In this document: one piece after another, positions 45,035 to 54,402 of the stretch
Position numbering within the stretch: the first letter of the stretch is position 1
Layout of the letters: each line of letters opens with the position of its first letter
Origin: Ruminococcus sp.
GTDB taxonomy: Bacteria > Bacillota > Clostridia > Oscillospirales > Ruminococcaceae
Direction: 5' to 3'
Assembly (NCBI RefSeq): GCF_016287535.1
Contig: NZ_JAEFAJ010000005.1
Location: 1-64,000, forward strand
Length of the DNA stretch: 64,000 nucleotides
Notes under the pieces: model-generated
Databases searched by the model: none
What the model was told of the DNA's origin: nothing
What the model saw: only the letters and a program-made list of their open reading frames with translations
Translations under genes and position numbers: made by a program

Positions 45035-47485
45035 ATGAAAAAGCTGTTTTTTCGGGCAGTTTCTGCTCTGACATTCGCTGCGGTCACACTTTTTACCACG
45101 TCAGTTTGTTTTCAGTCTTTTTTCACGGAGAGAAAAGCGAATGCTGCAGAAAAGATCATTACCGAAGATATGTCCGCGCAGTTGTCTTATGACGGCGACC
45201 TTGACGGTCTTGTGCTCCATAAGACAAAGCTTTACGACGACCTTGAAAACATCGGGGGATATGAGCGACCATCGGTAAAGACTATAGTAAGCGACTATGA
45301 AAAATCACCTCAGCACGAAAAGCATCCGAGACTCATGATAACCAGCGACTTTGTGAAAACGCTGAAAAAAGAGGTGAACGATCCCGACAATCCCAAAAGC
45401 TGGTGGTTCAGCAGATTAAAGACAAGAGGCGATCTGCTGTACGAACAGCTGACCGGTCCTTCACAGAAAGACTACCTTATATCCTATGAAAAATGCTATG
45501 AGACCAGAATACCTGGCATAGACGGCAACAAAAGCAAAGCTTCCGACGAATTCAGATACAAGATCATGACTTTCGGAATGCTTTACCAGCTTACCGGCGA
45601 GAAGAAATATGCCGACGCTGCATGGGTGATACTCGAAAGAGTTATTTCATTCAAGGATATAAATCCGTGGCACGACCTTGACTTCGGATTTTTCTGTCAG
45701 GGCTATGCACTGGCTTACGACTGGATGTTCAGCGCATGGGATCCGGATCAGACGGCAGCTCTGGAAGAGGCTATAATGCGCCACTGCTTCAGACCTGCAA
45801 ACGATGCCTATACCGATAACACCATAACCCGTTCTCAGGACTGGACAAACGCGGTCGTGAGAGGCGTTTATACCAATCATAACCATAATCCCATTGTAAA
45901 CTCAGGCATAGCTATGGCAGCTATCGCGTTTATGGACAAATACCCTGCAATAACTCCCTCGCTCTGCCATGACGCATTCATATGTCTTGAAAGAGACCTG
46001 AATATGTATGCTCCTGACGGCATGACCACCGAAGGTCTGGAGTATATGCTTATCTCAGTTGACAACCTGTCCATGCTTTTCTCATCTCTCGAAACGTCAC
46101 TGGGGCACCTGTACGGTCTTGACACCTGTCCCGGCATGGAAAACGGCAAACCTATCAGGGTCATACACAGCCTTGAATCTGATGTCGGCGAACTGAGCTT
46201 CGGTGATTCACACGATCTTCTCCTCACATATCCGGGCGAGCTTTACTTTTACAAGCATTACGATCTGCACGGCTTCAAGTCAGAGATCTACGACCGTCTG
46301 AAAACCGGTTCTGCAAACGATTTCCTGCGCAATGTGCAGATACTGTGCTGGTATGAGCCGGACTCCGGCGATCAGAAAATAAACTTCGACAAGGATATGA
46401 ACGTGGGAGGAGACGCGGCATTTGCGACTCTCAGGAGCAGCTTTGAGGCGAAACAGTCATTTGTGGGCATAAAAGCCGGTACGACACTGCGGGATTACTT
46501 CGTCCATCTTGACCAGGGAAGCTTTGTTTTCAATTCCCTCGGCGTCAAATGGGCAGCCGATATGGGAAAGGACAATTACGACCTTGCCGGTTATATGGAT
46601 CCGAGAGCTGAAGACAACAGAAGGTTCAGGATATTCAGGCTGAGACCTGACGGACACAATACGCTTCTCATAAATCCCAGCACCACCGACTTCGGTTATG
46701 AGTTCAACAAAACCGCTGTTATCTCAACGGAATCATCTGAAACTCAGGCAAAAGCAGTAGTAAACATGACCGATCTTGTAAGCTCAAAGGCTTCAAGCGC
46801 ACAAAGAGGTTTCCTTTTGACTGACAACAGGCGTTCTCTCGTTGTCCGTGATGAGGTAGCGCTCAAAAAATCGTCCGATCTTTACTGGATAATGTACACG
46901 CCGCAGAACGTAAAAATAAACGGCAGCTCCGCCACCCTTTCCAGTATTGACGACGAGTCGGTACAGCTCAGGCTCGACCTGACCTCATCTGCAAAGGGCA
47001 CTCTTTACAAAGAGCCTGCGGCACCCTGGGCTCTTGCGCCCAAAGTAGAAGGTCAGGCGGAAAACGAGGAGTATACGAGAATAGTATACAAGATAACAGG
47101 AGCCTCTGACAGTGTAAACATTACTGCCAAGCTCACCCCTTTGATATCCGAAACGGCTTCCGCACCTGATGTATCAACATACGGCGCGATCTCATCGTGG
47201 GATCTTGATAACGGCAGCGGCTCCGGGGAATCAGCTTATATGCTCGGAGATGTAGATAACAACGGTCTGATCGACGCTGTGGACTCATCTCAGGTCCATG
47301 AGCATTACGCCCTTGTCTCGACAAATCAGAATGTCAAATTCAATGATCTGCAAGAGAAGGCGGCAGACGTCAATATTGACGGACTGATAGACGCCGTTGA
47401 CGCATCACAGATACTTGCGTATTACACTTACGCTTCCACGGCAAGCGGCAAACTGATACCGATGGAGGACTTCAAAACAGAATAA
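45035..47485 (+). CDS. Heparinase II/III-like polysaccharide lyase with C-terminal dockerin
   Basis: 816 aa. Signal peptide (1-~37, ending NAAEK). Alpha-barrel lyase part (~75-380; KHPRLMITSDFVKTLKKEV..., NHNHNPIVNSGIAMAA) and beta-sandwich part (~430-690; FVHLDQGSFVFNSLGVKWAADMG, GHNTLLINPS) as in heparinase II/III and alginate-lyase-like enzymes. Dockerin at ~730-800 (GDVDNNGLIDAVDSSQVHEH; ADVNIDGLIDAVDASQILAYY), of a different subtype from the xylanase dockerins. It should cleave an acidic polysaccharide (uronate-containing), perhaps pectic or host glycan; the PL family was not resolved. GGAGG site and signal peptide fix the start; an upstream extension covers the promoter. Confidence 0.88.
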   Translation: MKKLFFRAVSALTFAAVTLFTTSVCFQSFFTERKANAAEKIITEDMSAQLSYDGDLDGLVLHKTKLYDDLENIGGYERPSVKTIVSDYEKSPQHEKHPRLMITSDFVKTLKKEVNDPDNPKSWWFSRLKTRGDLLYEQLTGPSQKDYLISYEKCYETRIPGIDGNKSKASDEFRYKIMTFGMLYQLTGEKKYADAAWVILERVISFKDINPWHDLDFGFFCQGYALAYDWMFSAWDPDQTAALEEAIMRHCFRPANDAYTDNTITRSQDWTNAVVRGVYTNHNHNPIVNSGIAMAAIAFMDKYPAITPSLCHDAFICLERDLNMYAPDGMTTEGLEYMLISVDNLSMLFSSLETSLGHLYGLDTCPGMENGKPIRVIHSLESDVGELSFGDSHDLLLTYPGELYFYKHYDLHGFKSEIYDRLKTGSANDFLRNVQILCWYEPDSGDQKINFDKDMNVGGDAAFATLRSSFEAKQSFVGIKAGTTLRDYFVHLDQGSFVFNSLGVKWAADMGKDNYDLAGYMDPRAEDNRRFRIFRLRPDGHNTLLINPSTTDFGYEFNKTAVISTESSETQAKAVVNMTDLVSSKASSAQRGFLLTDNRRSLVVRDEVALKKSSDLYWIMYTPQNVKINGSSATLSSIDDESVQLRLDLTSSAKGTLYKEPAAPWALAPKVEGQAENEEYTRIVYKITGASDSVNITAKLTPLISETASAPDVSTYGAISSWDLDNGSGSGESAYMLGDVDNNGLIDAVDSSQVHEHYALVSTNQNVKFNDLQEKAADVNIDGLIDAVDASQILAYYTYASTASGKLIPMEDFKTE

Positions 47486-47501
47486 TGCAAAAGCATATAG
47501 C

Positions 47502-47530
47502 AAATGGCAGCTCTTTGAGAGCTGCCATTT
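47502..47530 (+). terminator. Terminator of the lyase gene
   Basis: AAATGGCAGCTCT/AGAGCTGCCATTT 13-bp perfect stem with a 3-nt loop and T-rich tail (GTTTTAAT); possibly bidirectional. Confidence 0.88.
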
Positions 47531-47586
47531 GTTTTAATAAAGCTGAAAAAATTTATCGGTCAAACTTGTTTATATGAAATAATGTA

Positions 47587-50472
47587 TTACTTTGCTGTGC
47601 TGCTTACTACAGATACAGTGTCATCAAGTCCGTATCTGGCGACTACACTGCTTATACCTGATAAAATGCTGCCCAGCTCGCTTGCGGGGATACTTATTAA
47701 GATCGAGATATTGCTGCTTACTCTGAGACCGCCGGCACAGGCTGCGGTGAAGTATCCGGGAGCCTTGACGCCGCCGTCGATACGTGCGTATCTGATATCG
47801 ACCTGTTTTGCGTCATATGTGGTTCCGGAAGCACCCTTCAGCTTGCTGCTGCCTTCAAATGTATTGGGACCCACGGCTGATTTTACTGTCCAGCCGCTGC
47901 CGACAATTATCTTTTCAAGTGATGTGCAGTATGCGAATGTTCCGTACATACTATTTACATTTGATGTATCAAAGCTGCTGACGTCAAGTGTTTTTATTTT
48001 CATGCAGCGTATAAACATTTCATCCATATCTGTAACATTGCTTGTGTCAAAACCGCTGAGGTCAAGTGTCTGCAGTCTGTTGCAGTATGAGAACATACCG
48101 TTCATGCTGTAAACATTTGAAGTATCAAAACGCGGGAAGTCAATTGTTTTGAGGTTGAGACAGTAAGCGAACATCTTTGACATATCGTTTACATTGACTG
48201 TTTCAAAGCTGCTGAGATCAAGTGAATCAAGAGATGAACACCATTCAAACATATAGCTCATGGTCTGTACGCTGTTTGTATCAAAGCTGCTGAGGTCAAG
48301 GAGCTTTATGCTGTGTAATCTGCTGAACATACCGCTCATATCAGTAACATTTCTTGTGTCAAAGCTGCTGAGGTCAATGTATTCAAGAGCGTCACACGAT
48401 GCGAACATACCCTTCATATTGACAACATTGAAAGTGTTGAAGTTGCTGAGGTCAAGGTATTTGAGCGAATAGCAGTCATAGAACATGAAGCTCATGTCAG
48501 TTACGCTGCCTGTATCGAAGGATATGAGATCAATGTACTCAAGATCAGCGCAGTTTGAGAACATATTTCCCATGTCGGTGACATTGCTTGTGTCAAATCC
48601 GTAAAGATCAAGTTCAGAAAGATACCAGCAATCGCAGAACATACTGTTCATATCAGTTACATTGCTCGTATCAAAGCCGCTGACATCAACTGAGCCGAGG
48701 ACATTACAGTCATGGAACATGAAACCCATATCTGTTACATTTCTTGTGTCAAAGCCGCTGATATTCAGTTCGTGGAGCCATACATCAGTGTCAAACATAC
48801 TATGCATATTTACCACGTTTGAAGTATCTGCTTTGGAAAGATCCATACTGTATACAAATTCGCCGAGAGACAAGAGGCGGCTGCTGTCTTCGGGAAAAAC
48901 TGTTCCTTCATCAGCAACGACGTATGTTACGTTCTCTGGGTAAACATCATCAGGAAGAATGATGCCGCAGTCGCTGTTCCTTACATAGCCCTTGAGATGA
49001 AGCGTACATGTAGCTTCGTCAAAATATGTAAGGTCCTTTTTCTCTGACTCGGTAAAATATCCGGGAGCTGATTCACCGCCGTCTATGCAAGCGTATTCGT
49101 GATCTGCCTGCTTTTCGTCATATACTGTTCCTTCGCCGCCTTTAAGCTTTTCACAGCCAATGAATGTATCAGTTCCTTCGGCTGATTCCGCTGTCCAGCT
49201 GCTGCTGACCTTTATAGTCTCAAGAGATGTGCAGTATGCGAACATTCCATGTATATCCTGGAGATTTCTGGTATCGAAGTTTGTCAGATCAAGCTCCTTC
49301 AACGCCGTGCAGCGCACGAACATATCCCTCATAGACGTAACATTTTTTGTATTGAAGGTATACAAGTCGAGCTCGCTGAGCTTGTTGCAGTATGCGAACA
49401 TATGAGACATATTCTCAACATTTCTGGTGTTGAAGCTGCTGACATCAACTGATCTCAGCTTGATACAGTTGTCGAACATCTGCGACATTGTTGTTACGTT
49501 TTTGGTATCAAAGCTGCTGAGATCAAGGGAGACGAGGGATTCGTCACCAAGGAACATACAGCTCATATCAGTAACATTGCTTGTGTCAAAGCTGCTGAGG
49601 TCAAGTGATGACAACTCATAACAGCCGGAGAACATAGAGTACATATTTTCAACATTGCCTGTTTCAAAGCCTGTGACGTCAAGCTCTTTCAAAGCATCAC
49701 AGGAAGCGAACATATTTGACATATCCGTTACATTGCCTGTGTTGAAACTGCTGACATCAAGCTCTTCCAGAGAAGAGCAGGCAGCAAACATCCATTTCAT
49801 ATTGGTAACATTGCTTGTGTCAAAGCTGCTGAGGTCTGCTGATTTGAGCTGTCCGCAAAGATAGAACATCGTGTTCATATCAATAACATTGCTTGTGTCA
49901 AAGCCGCTGAGGTCAGCAGTCTTTAAGCTTGTGCAGTTATAGAACATTGCCTCCATAAGTGTTACTTTTGAAGTATCGGCTTTTTTCAGATCTACGGTTT
50001 CAAGGTTATACATCTCGTAGAACAGATAGTTGGAATCTTCAGGGAAAACAGTTCCTTCTTCCGCTACGATGTGCTCGACATCATAAAGCGATACTCCTTC
50101 AGGCAGGATTATACCGGGAGTTCCGCCTTCGTAACCGGGATTGTTCCTTATATTGCCTTTAAGATGAAGAGTTGCTGTTTCATAGTCGAAATATGAGAGG
50201 TCTTTGCCTTTTTTGTCCGCGCATTTGCCGCGTACGGTTTCAGTCGCTGTAAAAAGGTCATTGCCGGTTGCCTGATCACTGACAGTTTCTGCAAGATCCG
50301 TGCTGAATGTTGTCATTGCATTTGAATCAGTATCATTTGTGCTTACTTGCTCAGTTGTTGCCTTTGCTTTTACAACGAGTGCATTTCTGCCGGATGATGA
50401 GCTTGCTGCATTTACGGCCGCGATTGCTAATGCGAGAACAGCTGCGGTCGTTTTTTTCCATGCTTTTTTCAT
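47587..50472 (-). CDS. Secreted DUF285 / BspA-like repeat protein
   Basis: 961 aa. Signal peptide (1-~25) and about 25 tandem repeats of the ~24-residue type FDTSNVTDMxxMFxxCxxLxxLDLSS (DUF285, a beta-solenoid). They are arranged as two halves (~165-430 and ~560-890), each introduced by the same KKKDLTYFD...LHLKGxxRN...VVAEEGTVFPEDS unit and closed by a WTxxSAxGxxTFxGxxKLKG unit. The C-terminus has no LPxTG, dockerin or membrane helix, so the protein is probably released or wall-associated non-covalently. It may bind glycans or host surfaces. GGAGG site. Confidence 0.88.
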   Translation of the reverse strand: MKKAWKKTTAAVLALAIAAVNAASSSSGRNALVVKAKATTEQVSTNDTDSNAMTTFSTDLAETVSDQATGNDLFTATETVRGKCADKKGKDLSYFDYETATLHLKGNIRNNPGYEGGTPGIILPEGVSLYDVEHIVAEEGTVFPEDSNYLFYEMYNLETVDLKKADTSKVTLMEAMFYNCTSLKTADLSGFDTSNVIDMNTMFYLCGQLKSADLSSFDTSNVTNMKWMFAACSSLEELDVSSFNTGNVTDMSNMFASCDALKELDVTGFETGNVENMYSMFSGCYELSSLDLSSFDTSNVTDMSCMFLGDESLVSLDLSSFDTKNVTTMSQMFDNCIKLRSVDVSSFNTRNVENMSHMFAYCNKLSELDLYTFNTKNVTSMRDMFVRCTALKELDLTNFDTRNLQDIHGMFAYCTSLETIKVSSSWTAESAEGTDTFIGCEKLKGGEGTVYDEKQADHEYACIDGGESAPGYFTESEKKDLTYFDEATCTLHLKGYVRNSDCGIILPDDVYPENVTYVVADEGTVFPEDSSRLLSLGEFVYSMDLSKADTSNVVNMHSMFDTDVWLHELNISGFDTRNVTDMGFMFHDCNVLGSVDVSGFDTSNVTDMNSMFCDCWYLSELDLYGFDTSNVTDMGNMFSNCADLEYIDLISFDTGSVTDMSFMFYDCYSLKYLDLSNFNTFNVVNMKGMFASCDALEYIDLSSFDTRNVTDMSGMFSRLHSIKLLDLSSFDTNSVQTMSYMFEWCSSLDSLDLSSFETVNVNDMSKMFAYCLNLKTIDFPRFDTSNVYSMNGMFSYCNRLQTLDLSGFDTSNVTDMDEMFIRCMKIKTLDVSSFDTSNVNSMYGTFAYCTSLEKIIVGSGWTVKSAVGPNTFEGSSKLKGASGTTYDAKQVDIRYARIDGGVKAPGYFTAACAGGLRVSSNISILISIPASELGSILSGISSVVARYGLDDTVSVVSSTAK

Positions 50473-50902
50473 TGTGGATCCTCCTTACAAAATTACGAGT
50501 AGTTAATTTAGGTTCTGATTCAGCACGCAGTAATATTATAGCATAACGAGCAAGCTATGGAAATATTTTTACAAAAAATTAACAGAAAATTCATAATTAC
50601 ATCAGTGATTTAAATCGCTGATGTAACATACTGAGCATTGCAGCTGAACTAAAAACAAAGCCGGGATACTCCCGGCTTTGTTTATGTGGTATCAGATTTT
50701 TGTCTGCTAATCTTTTTTGCAGCATAAATCAGAACGTAATACAGCAGGCTAAGAAATATTATTGATTATACTATTATATGTATAAGTCTGTATGTCAGGT
50801 GTTGGGTGCTGCAGCAATGCCAAAATCACAGCTTTTGCAGCACACCTTTATGTATCATATGGCATTTATATGATATATTATTGCGAATCCGCATTTTTTA
50901 TC
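50473..50902. other. Non-coding stretch with orphan terminator and a membrane-protein scrap
   Basis: Contains a TTACATCAG/CTGATGTAA stem (about 50596-50625), a strong terminator (50654-50682), and on the minus strand a 26-codon open tail (IIFLSLLYYVLIYAAKKISR QKSDTT, about 50688-50768). The tail looks like the last transmembrane helix of a lost membrane protein and ends just before the terminator. Upstream of it the frame is stopped. Nothing else coding is seen. Confidence 0.4.
50654..50682 (-). terminator. Orphan rho-independent terminator
   Basis: AACAAAGCCGGGA/TCCCGGCTTTGTT 13-bp stem with 3-nt loop and A/T-rich flanks. No intact gene precedes it on either strand. Confidence 0.85.
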
Positions 50903-50931
50903 TTGACAGCCTATATGATATATGCTAAAAT
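50903..50931 (+). promoter_or_regulatory. Promoter of the CotH gene
   Basis: TTGACA (50903-50908), 17 nt, TAAAAT (50926-50931). The ~175-nt leader to the ATG at 51111 is long and could carry control elements; I see none clearly. Confidence 0.75.
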
Positions 50932-51110
50932 ATGCTTGTCTTTTTTTGAGGATAAAACAGTGAGATATGAAGGTGTCCGGCTCAGATACATAAATATTAT
51001 AACGGCGCTTTTCCGGGGCTCTCATATGTTTGTATGATGTGTTTTTTTAGGATGACCGCATCTTATTGAGGTATGATTTTGGATTGATTATTCTAAAAGG
51101 AGATGTTTTG

Positions 51111-53495
51111 ATGAAAAGCAAACTGAAAATGAAGACGGCAGCAGTCGCTATGGCTGTTTATTTTATGGTTATTTCTCTGGTAACGATAAATGCCGTAAGC
51201 CCGCTTTCATGCGGGGCGGAAGAAACAGCAAGAAGAATTGCGACGATAAGTATAACTACGCCGGACGGTTCCGAACCAAAGTGTGATTATATATCGTCTC
51301 CGGAAGGCTGCTGGGGCGCGTCGATAACCAACAATGAATACATCGACTGTACGGTGAAGTATGAAGATCCTGACGACGCGGAGTCGGGATTTGAAGAAAC
51401 AGCCCGTATAAAAATACGCGGAAACACGTCCGCTATGTCAGGAAAGAAGCCCTACAAGCTGAAGCTCGACAAAAAACATTCCTTCGGAACAGATGTGAAG
51501 TCAAAGAAATGGGTGCTCCTGAACTGCGGAACTGACCTGAAGTTTTTATTCGCAAACTGGGTATCGTCATACTGTGGTTCGGAGTGGCAGCCTCAGTTTG
51601 AGTATGTTGACCTGATCGTGAACGGTGATTACAGAGGCTGTTATATCCTTGCGGAGCCCGTGGACAATATGGCAAAGGGTGATGCGCTGGATTTCACTGA
51701 CGACGGATTCATAGTTGAGAATGACGCGTACTGGTGGAAGGAAGACGACTATTTCAAGGTGGACGATCAGTATTCACAGCTTGCTTTTACGTACAAATAC
51801 CCTGATCTGGACGATATAGAAGACCCGGAGCAGAAAAATGCCGTAAAGGAAGCTGTTGAGGACAAGATGAGCACGGCTGTTACAAGCATTGTCGCTTCTG
51901 ATAATGAGGACTATCTGAATAATATCGATACGCAGAGCTTTGCGGCATGGTTCCTTGCAAATGATTATTATTGTCCGAGCGATTCCGGCGGTGCGAATAT
52001 GTACTGGTATTCTTCCGGAAATGACGGTCTGATAAAGCTGGGACCCACATGGGATTTTGACTCAAATTATGGCTCCAGTATAAATGCATGGTCATATACT
52101 CACAGATATGGTACCAATTTCGGTTACTATATTTTTATGAAGAAAAGTTTCAGAAAAGCGTACAGGAACCAGTATGAGAAAGCAAGGAATATCTATTCCG
52201 ACCTGCAGAACTATATAAACGGATATATTTCCGTTTACGGCTCGTCACTGCAGGAAAGCTGGGAAAAGGACGCCAAGAGATGGAAGAAAACTCCGGGTTC
52301 GGTAGAGGAATCAAGCAAAACCATTCTGGATTGGTACGAGCAGAGAAGCAGATGGATCGGGGAACAGTCCGCTGCATGGTCACTTGATTATTCACAGTAT
52401 TATCTTGCGGTGCAGGAAGTCAATGAGTATCAGGAAGAGGATTATGACAACTATGATGCCCTGAAGGCTGCGCTTGCTGTTGATGTGTATGATATAGCGT
52501 TCACGCAGGAGGAGCTTGATAATACGACCGCTGCTATCCTCTCCGCGGCAGAAAACCTCAGACCCAAGGCGGAACAGGACGCCGCGGCAAACGGTGCGGA
52601 TGTCAGCTGCATCAGCGGAGCGAGCCTGACGCTTAACGGCGATATCGGTGTTAATTTCTATTTCAGGCTTGCTGACGGTATCGGAGAAGGTGCCTATGTT
52701 ATGGTAAAGGGTCCCAACGATACAGAGGCAGATAAGGTGATGCTTGACGAAACTGTATTCGACTCCGGAAAAAACTCGTACAAGGTGAGCTGTCAGGTAT
52801 ATGCGGCGCAGATGGGTGAGAAGGTAAGCTTTGAACTTTACAATGCAGATGGGGAAAAGCAGCTGATATATAACTCGGACTGCACAAACGGAGTATACAC
52901 CAAAGAATATGCGGTAAATGACTATATCGGTGCTGTGGAAGAGGCAGCTGCCGGCGGCAGGCTTTTATCTCTTGCACAGGCAATGAAAAATTATGGCTCA
53001 TGGGCAAGAAAATACCTTATCGCACAGAAAAGCATTTCCGCAGATACAGCTGAGATCGCAGAACCGTCCGAGATAAGCGATGTGACAGCGGAAACTCTCT
53101 CAGCTTATGCCTTTGACATGAATGACTGCACAGTCGATGAACTGAATATGTCACTCCGCCTTGAATCCGAAACAGCTGTAAGGATATATTACAGCGGTGA
53201 CGAGATCAGTGATATAACTGCTTTATGTGACGGAAGACCTGTTGCTGTGACGACAGGAACTAAGGGCGGTCTGAATTATGTTGAGATACCATGTATTCCG
53301 GCGCAGAATCTTGACGATGCCTATTCGGTCACTTTTGGTGACAAGGGCAGCGTCAGAGTATCTGCCTTGTCGTATGCATACCTTATTCTTGATGCATATG
53401 AGAACAATCCTGATAAGACAGACGTCTGCAACACGGTCAGAGCATTGTATAAGTACAACCGCAGCGCAGAGGAATATTTTAATTCAATCAAGTAA
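51111..53495 (+). CDS. Secreted CotH-kinase family protein
   Basis: 794 aa. Signal peptide (1-~35). CotH kinase domain (~85-430): ARIKIRGNTSAMSGKKPYKLKLDKK, GCYILAEPVDN, GGANMYWY, and LGPTWDFDSNYG with the metal-binding Asp. CotH proteins are atypical extracellular kinases, some of which phosphorylate secreted or spore-coat proteins. The C-terminal half (~500-790) contains a beta domain (SGASLTLNGDIGVNFYFRL... and RIYYSGDEI...) that I know only as a recurrent unnamed module in ruminococcal secreted proteins. No dockerin. AAGGAG sets the start at 51111, not the longer frame. It is followed 14 bp later by a 33-aa peptide gene. Confidence 0.88.
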   Translation: MKSKLKMKTAAVAMAVYFMVISLVTINAVSPLSCGAEETARRIATISITTPDGSEPKCDYISSPEGCWGASITNNEYIDCTVKYEDPDDAESGFEETARIKIRGNTSAMSGKKPYKLKLDKKHSFGTDVKSKKWVLLNCGTDLKFLFANWVSSYCGSEWQPQFEYVDLIVNGDYRGCYILAEPVDNMAKGDALDFTDDGFIVENDAYWWKEDDYFKVDDQYSQLAFTYKYPDLDDIEDPEQKNAVKEAVEDKMSTAVTSIVASDNEDYLNNIDTQSFAAWFLANDYYCPSDSGGANMYWYSSGNDGLIKLGPTWDFDSNYGSSINAWSYTHRYGTNFGYYIFMKKSFRKAYRNQYEKARNIYSDLQNYINGYISVYGSSLQESWEKDAKRWKKTPGSVEESSKTILDWYEQRSRWIGEQSAAWSLDYSQYYLAVQEVNEYQEEDYDNYDALKAALAVDVYDIAFTQEELDNTTAAILSAAENLRPKAEQDAAANGADVSCISGASLTLNGDIGVNFYFRLADGIGEGAYVMVKGPNDTEADKVMLDETVFDSGKNSYKVSCQVYAAQMGEKVSFELYNADGEKQLIYNSDCTNGVYTKEYAVNDYIGAVEEAAAGGRLLSLAQAMKNYGSWARKYLIAQKSISADTAEIAEPSEISDVTAETLSAYAFDMNDCTVDELNMSLRLESETAVRIYYSGDEISDITALCDGRPVAVTTGTKGGLNYVEIPCIPAQNLDDAYSVTFGDKGSVRVSALSYAYLILDAYENNPDKTDVCNTVRALYKYNRSAEEYFNSIK

Positions 53496-53509
53496 AGGAG
53501 AGGGCAATC

Positions 53510-53611
53510 ATGGATAATAAGTATATTACTCCTGAGGTAGAGATAACAGAATTCGATACTGAAGATGTAATCACAGAAAGCAATGAAACTGAAATCATTA
53601 AGGTTAAATGA
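53510..53611 (+). CDS. 33-aa acidic peptide co-transcribed with cotH-like gene
   Basis: AAAGGAGAGG ribosome site 6 nt before ATG; the sequence begins MDNKYITPEVEITEFDTEDV and continues ITESNETEIIKVK. It lies 14 bp after the CotH stop and right before a terminator, so it is surely in the same transcript. Similar short peptides (xKYxxPExEVxEFxTEDVITxS) occur in clostridial genomes, some next to peptide-modifying enzymes. Here the neighbour is a CotH kinase, making it a possible substrate (Thr/Ser-rich) or regulator. Confidence 0.65.
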   Translation: MDNKYITPEVEITEFDTEDVITESNETEIIKVK

Positions 53612-53616
53612 GACAG

Positions 53617-53653
53617 AAAAAGCGGCAGGTCAGTTGATGACCTGCCGCTTTTT
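53617..53653 (+). terminator. Terminator of the CotH-peptide operon
   Basis: AAAAAGCGGCAGGTCA/TGACCTGCCGCTTTTT 16-bp perfect stem with 5-nt loop. Confidence 0.93.
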
Positions 53654-53685
53654 CTTATACTCAGGGCGGTAAGGCGCGGCTCAGC

Positions 53686-53715
53686 TTTACAATCACTTGG
53701 CTTATATGCTATAAT
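53686..53715 (+). promoter_or_regulatory. Promoter of the broken sigma-factor gene
   Basis: TTTACA (53686-53691), 18-nt spacer, TATAAT (53710-53715). The 208-nt leader before the ATG at 53924 has weak hairpins but no gene. Confidence 0.5.
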
Positions 53716-53923
53716 AATTCTGAACTGAACTTTGTTCAGGGAACGCAAATACATTATAATATAGAAGGAGCTGAAAAGCCGCTGAGTATGCCAATATTGG
53801 CGGAATACATATTTCTCCTGAAAAAAATTCAGAAAAAATAAAATCCATGTGCGTAAATTTCAGAATTCTTACGTCTAATAAGTATAAAGCAAATTTGCCA
53901 TTTATATTCAAGGAGGGAATCAA

Positions 53924-54372
53924 ATGGGAAACGATGCAGATCGCTACCGCCGTTTCCTTGATGGTGATGATAATGGATTGATAGAAATAATTGATGAATA
54001 TCATGAGGGGATGTCTCTTTACCTCAACAGCATAGTGAACAATATGTGCCTTGCGGAAGATATAATGCAGAAGACCTTCGTTAAGCTTGCCATAAAAAAG
54101 CCTGCTTTCAGAGGAAAATGCTCATTCAAGACGTGGCTGTTCACTATTGCGAGGAACTGCGCCATCGACCATCTGAGGAAAGAATACAGGATTTCAGATT
54201 TGTCTCTTGATGAACATCTTCAGATATCCGATATCACTGATACAGAAAAGGAATTTTTCAAGGAAGAGCAGAAAGCAGAGCTTTATAATGCTATGAAGCG
54301 CCTGAATCCTGACTATTATCAGGTGCTCTAGCTTATGTATTTTGAAAATCTCGATACTTCGGATATCGCAAA
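53924..54372 (+). pseudogene. ECF sigma factor gene, interrupted by TAG and truncated in region 4
   Basis: Region 2 is intact (FLDGDDNGLIEIIDEYHEGM, AEDIMQKTFVKLAIKKPAFRG, TWLFTIARNCAIDHLRK). Region 4 starts normally (MKRLNPDYYQVL) but a TAG at 54329-54331 stands where Tyr/Leu is expected. The frame continues as LMYFENLDTSDIA for a few codons before turning into unrelated sequence at about 54370. The recognition helix is therefore missing. GGAGGG site and a promoter are still present. A truncated 135-aa product could be made but should not bind -35 elements. Confidence 0.75.
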
Positions 54373-54402
54373 TTATACACTGCTATCAAGGACTATGAAT
54401 AT

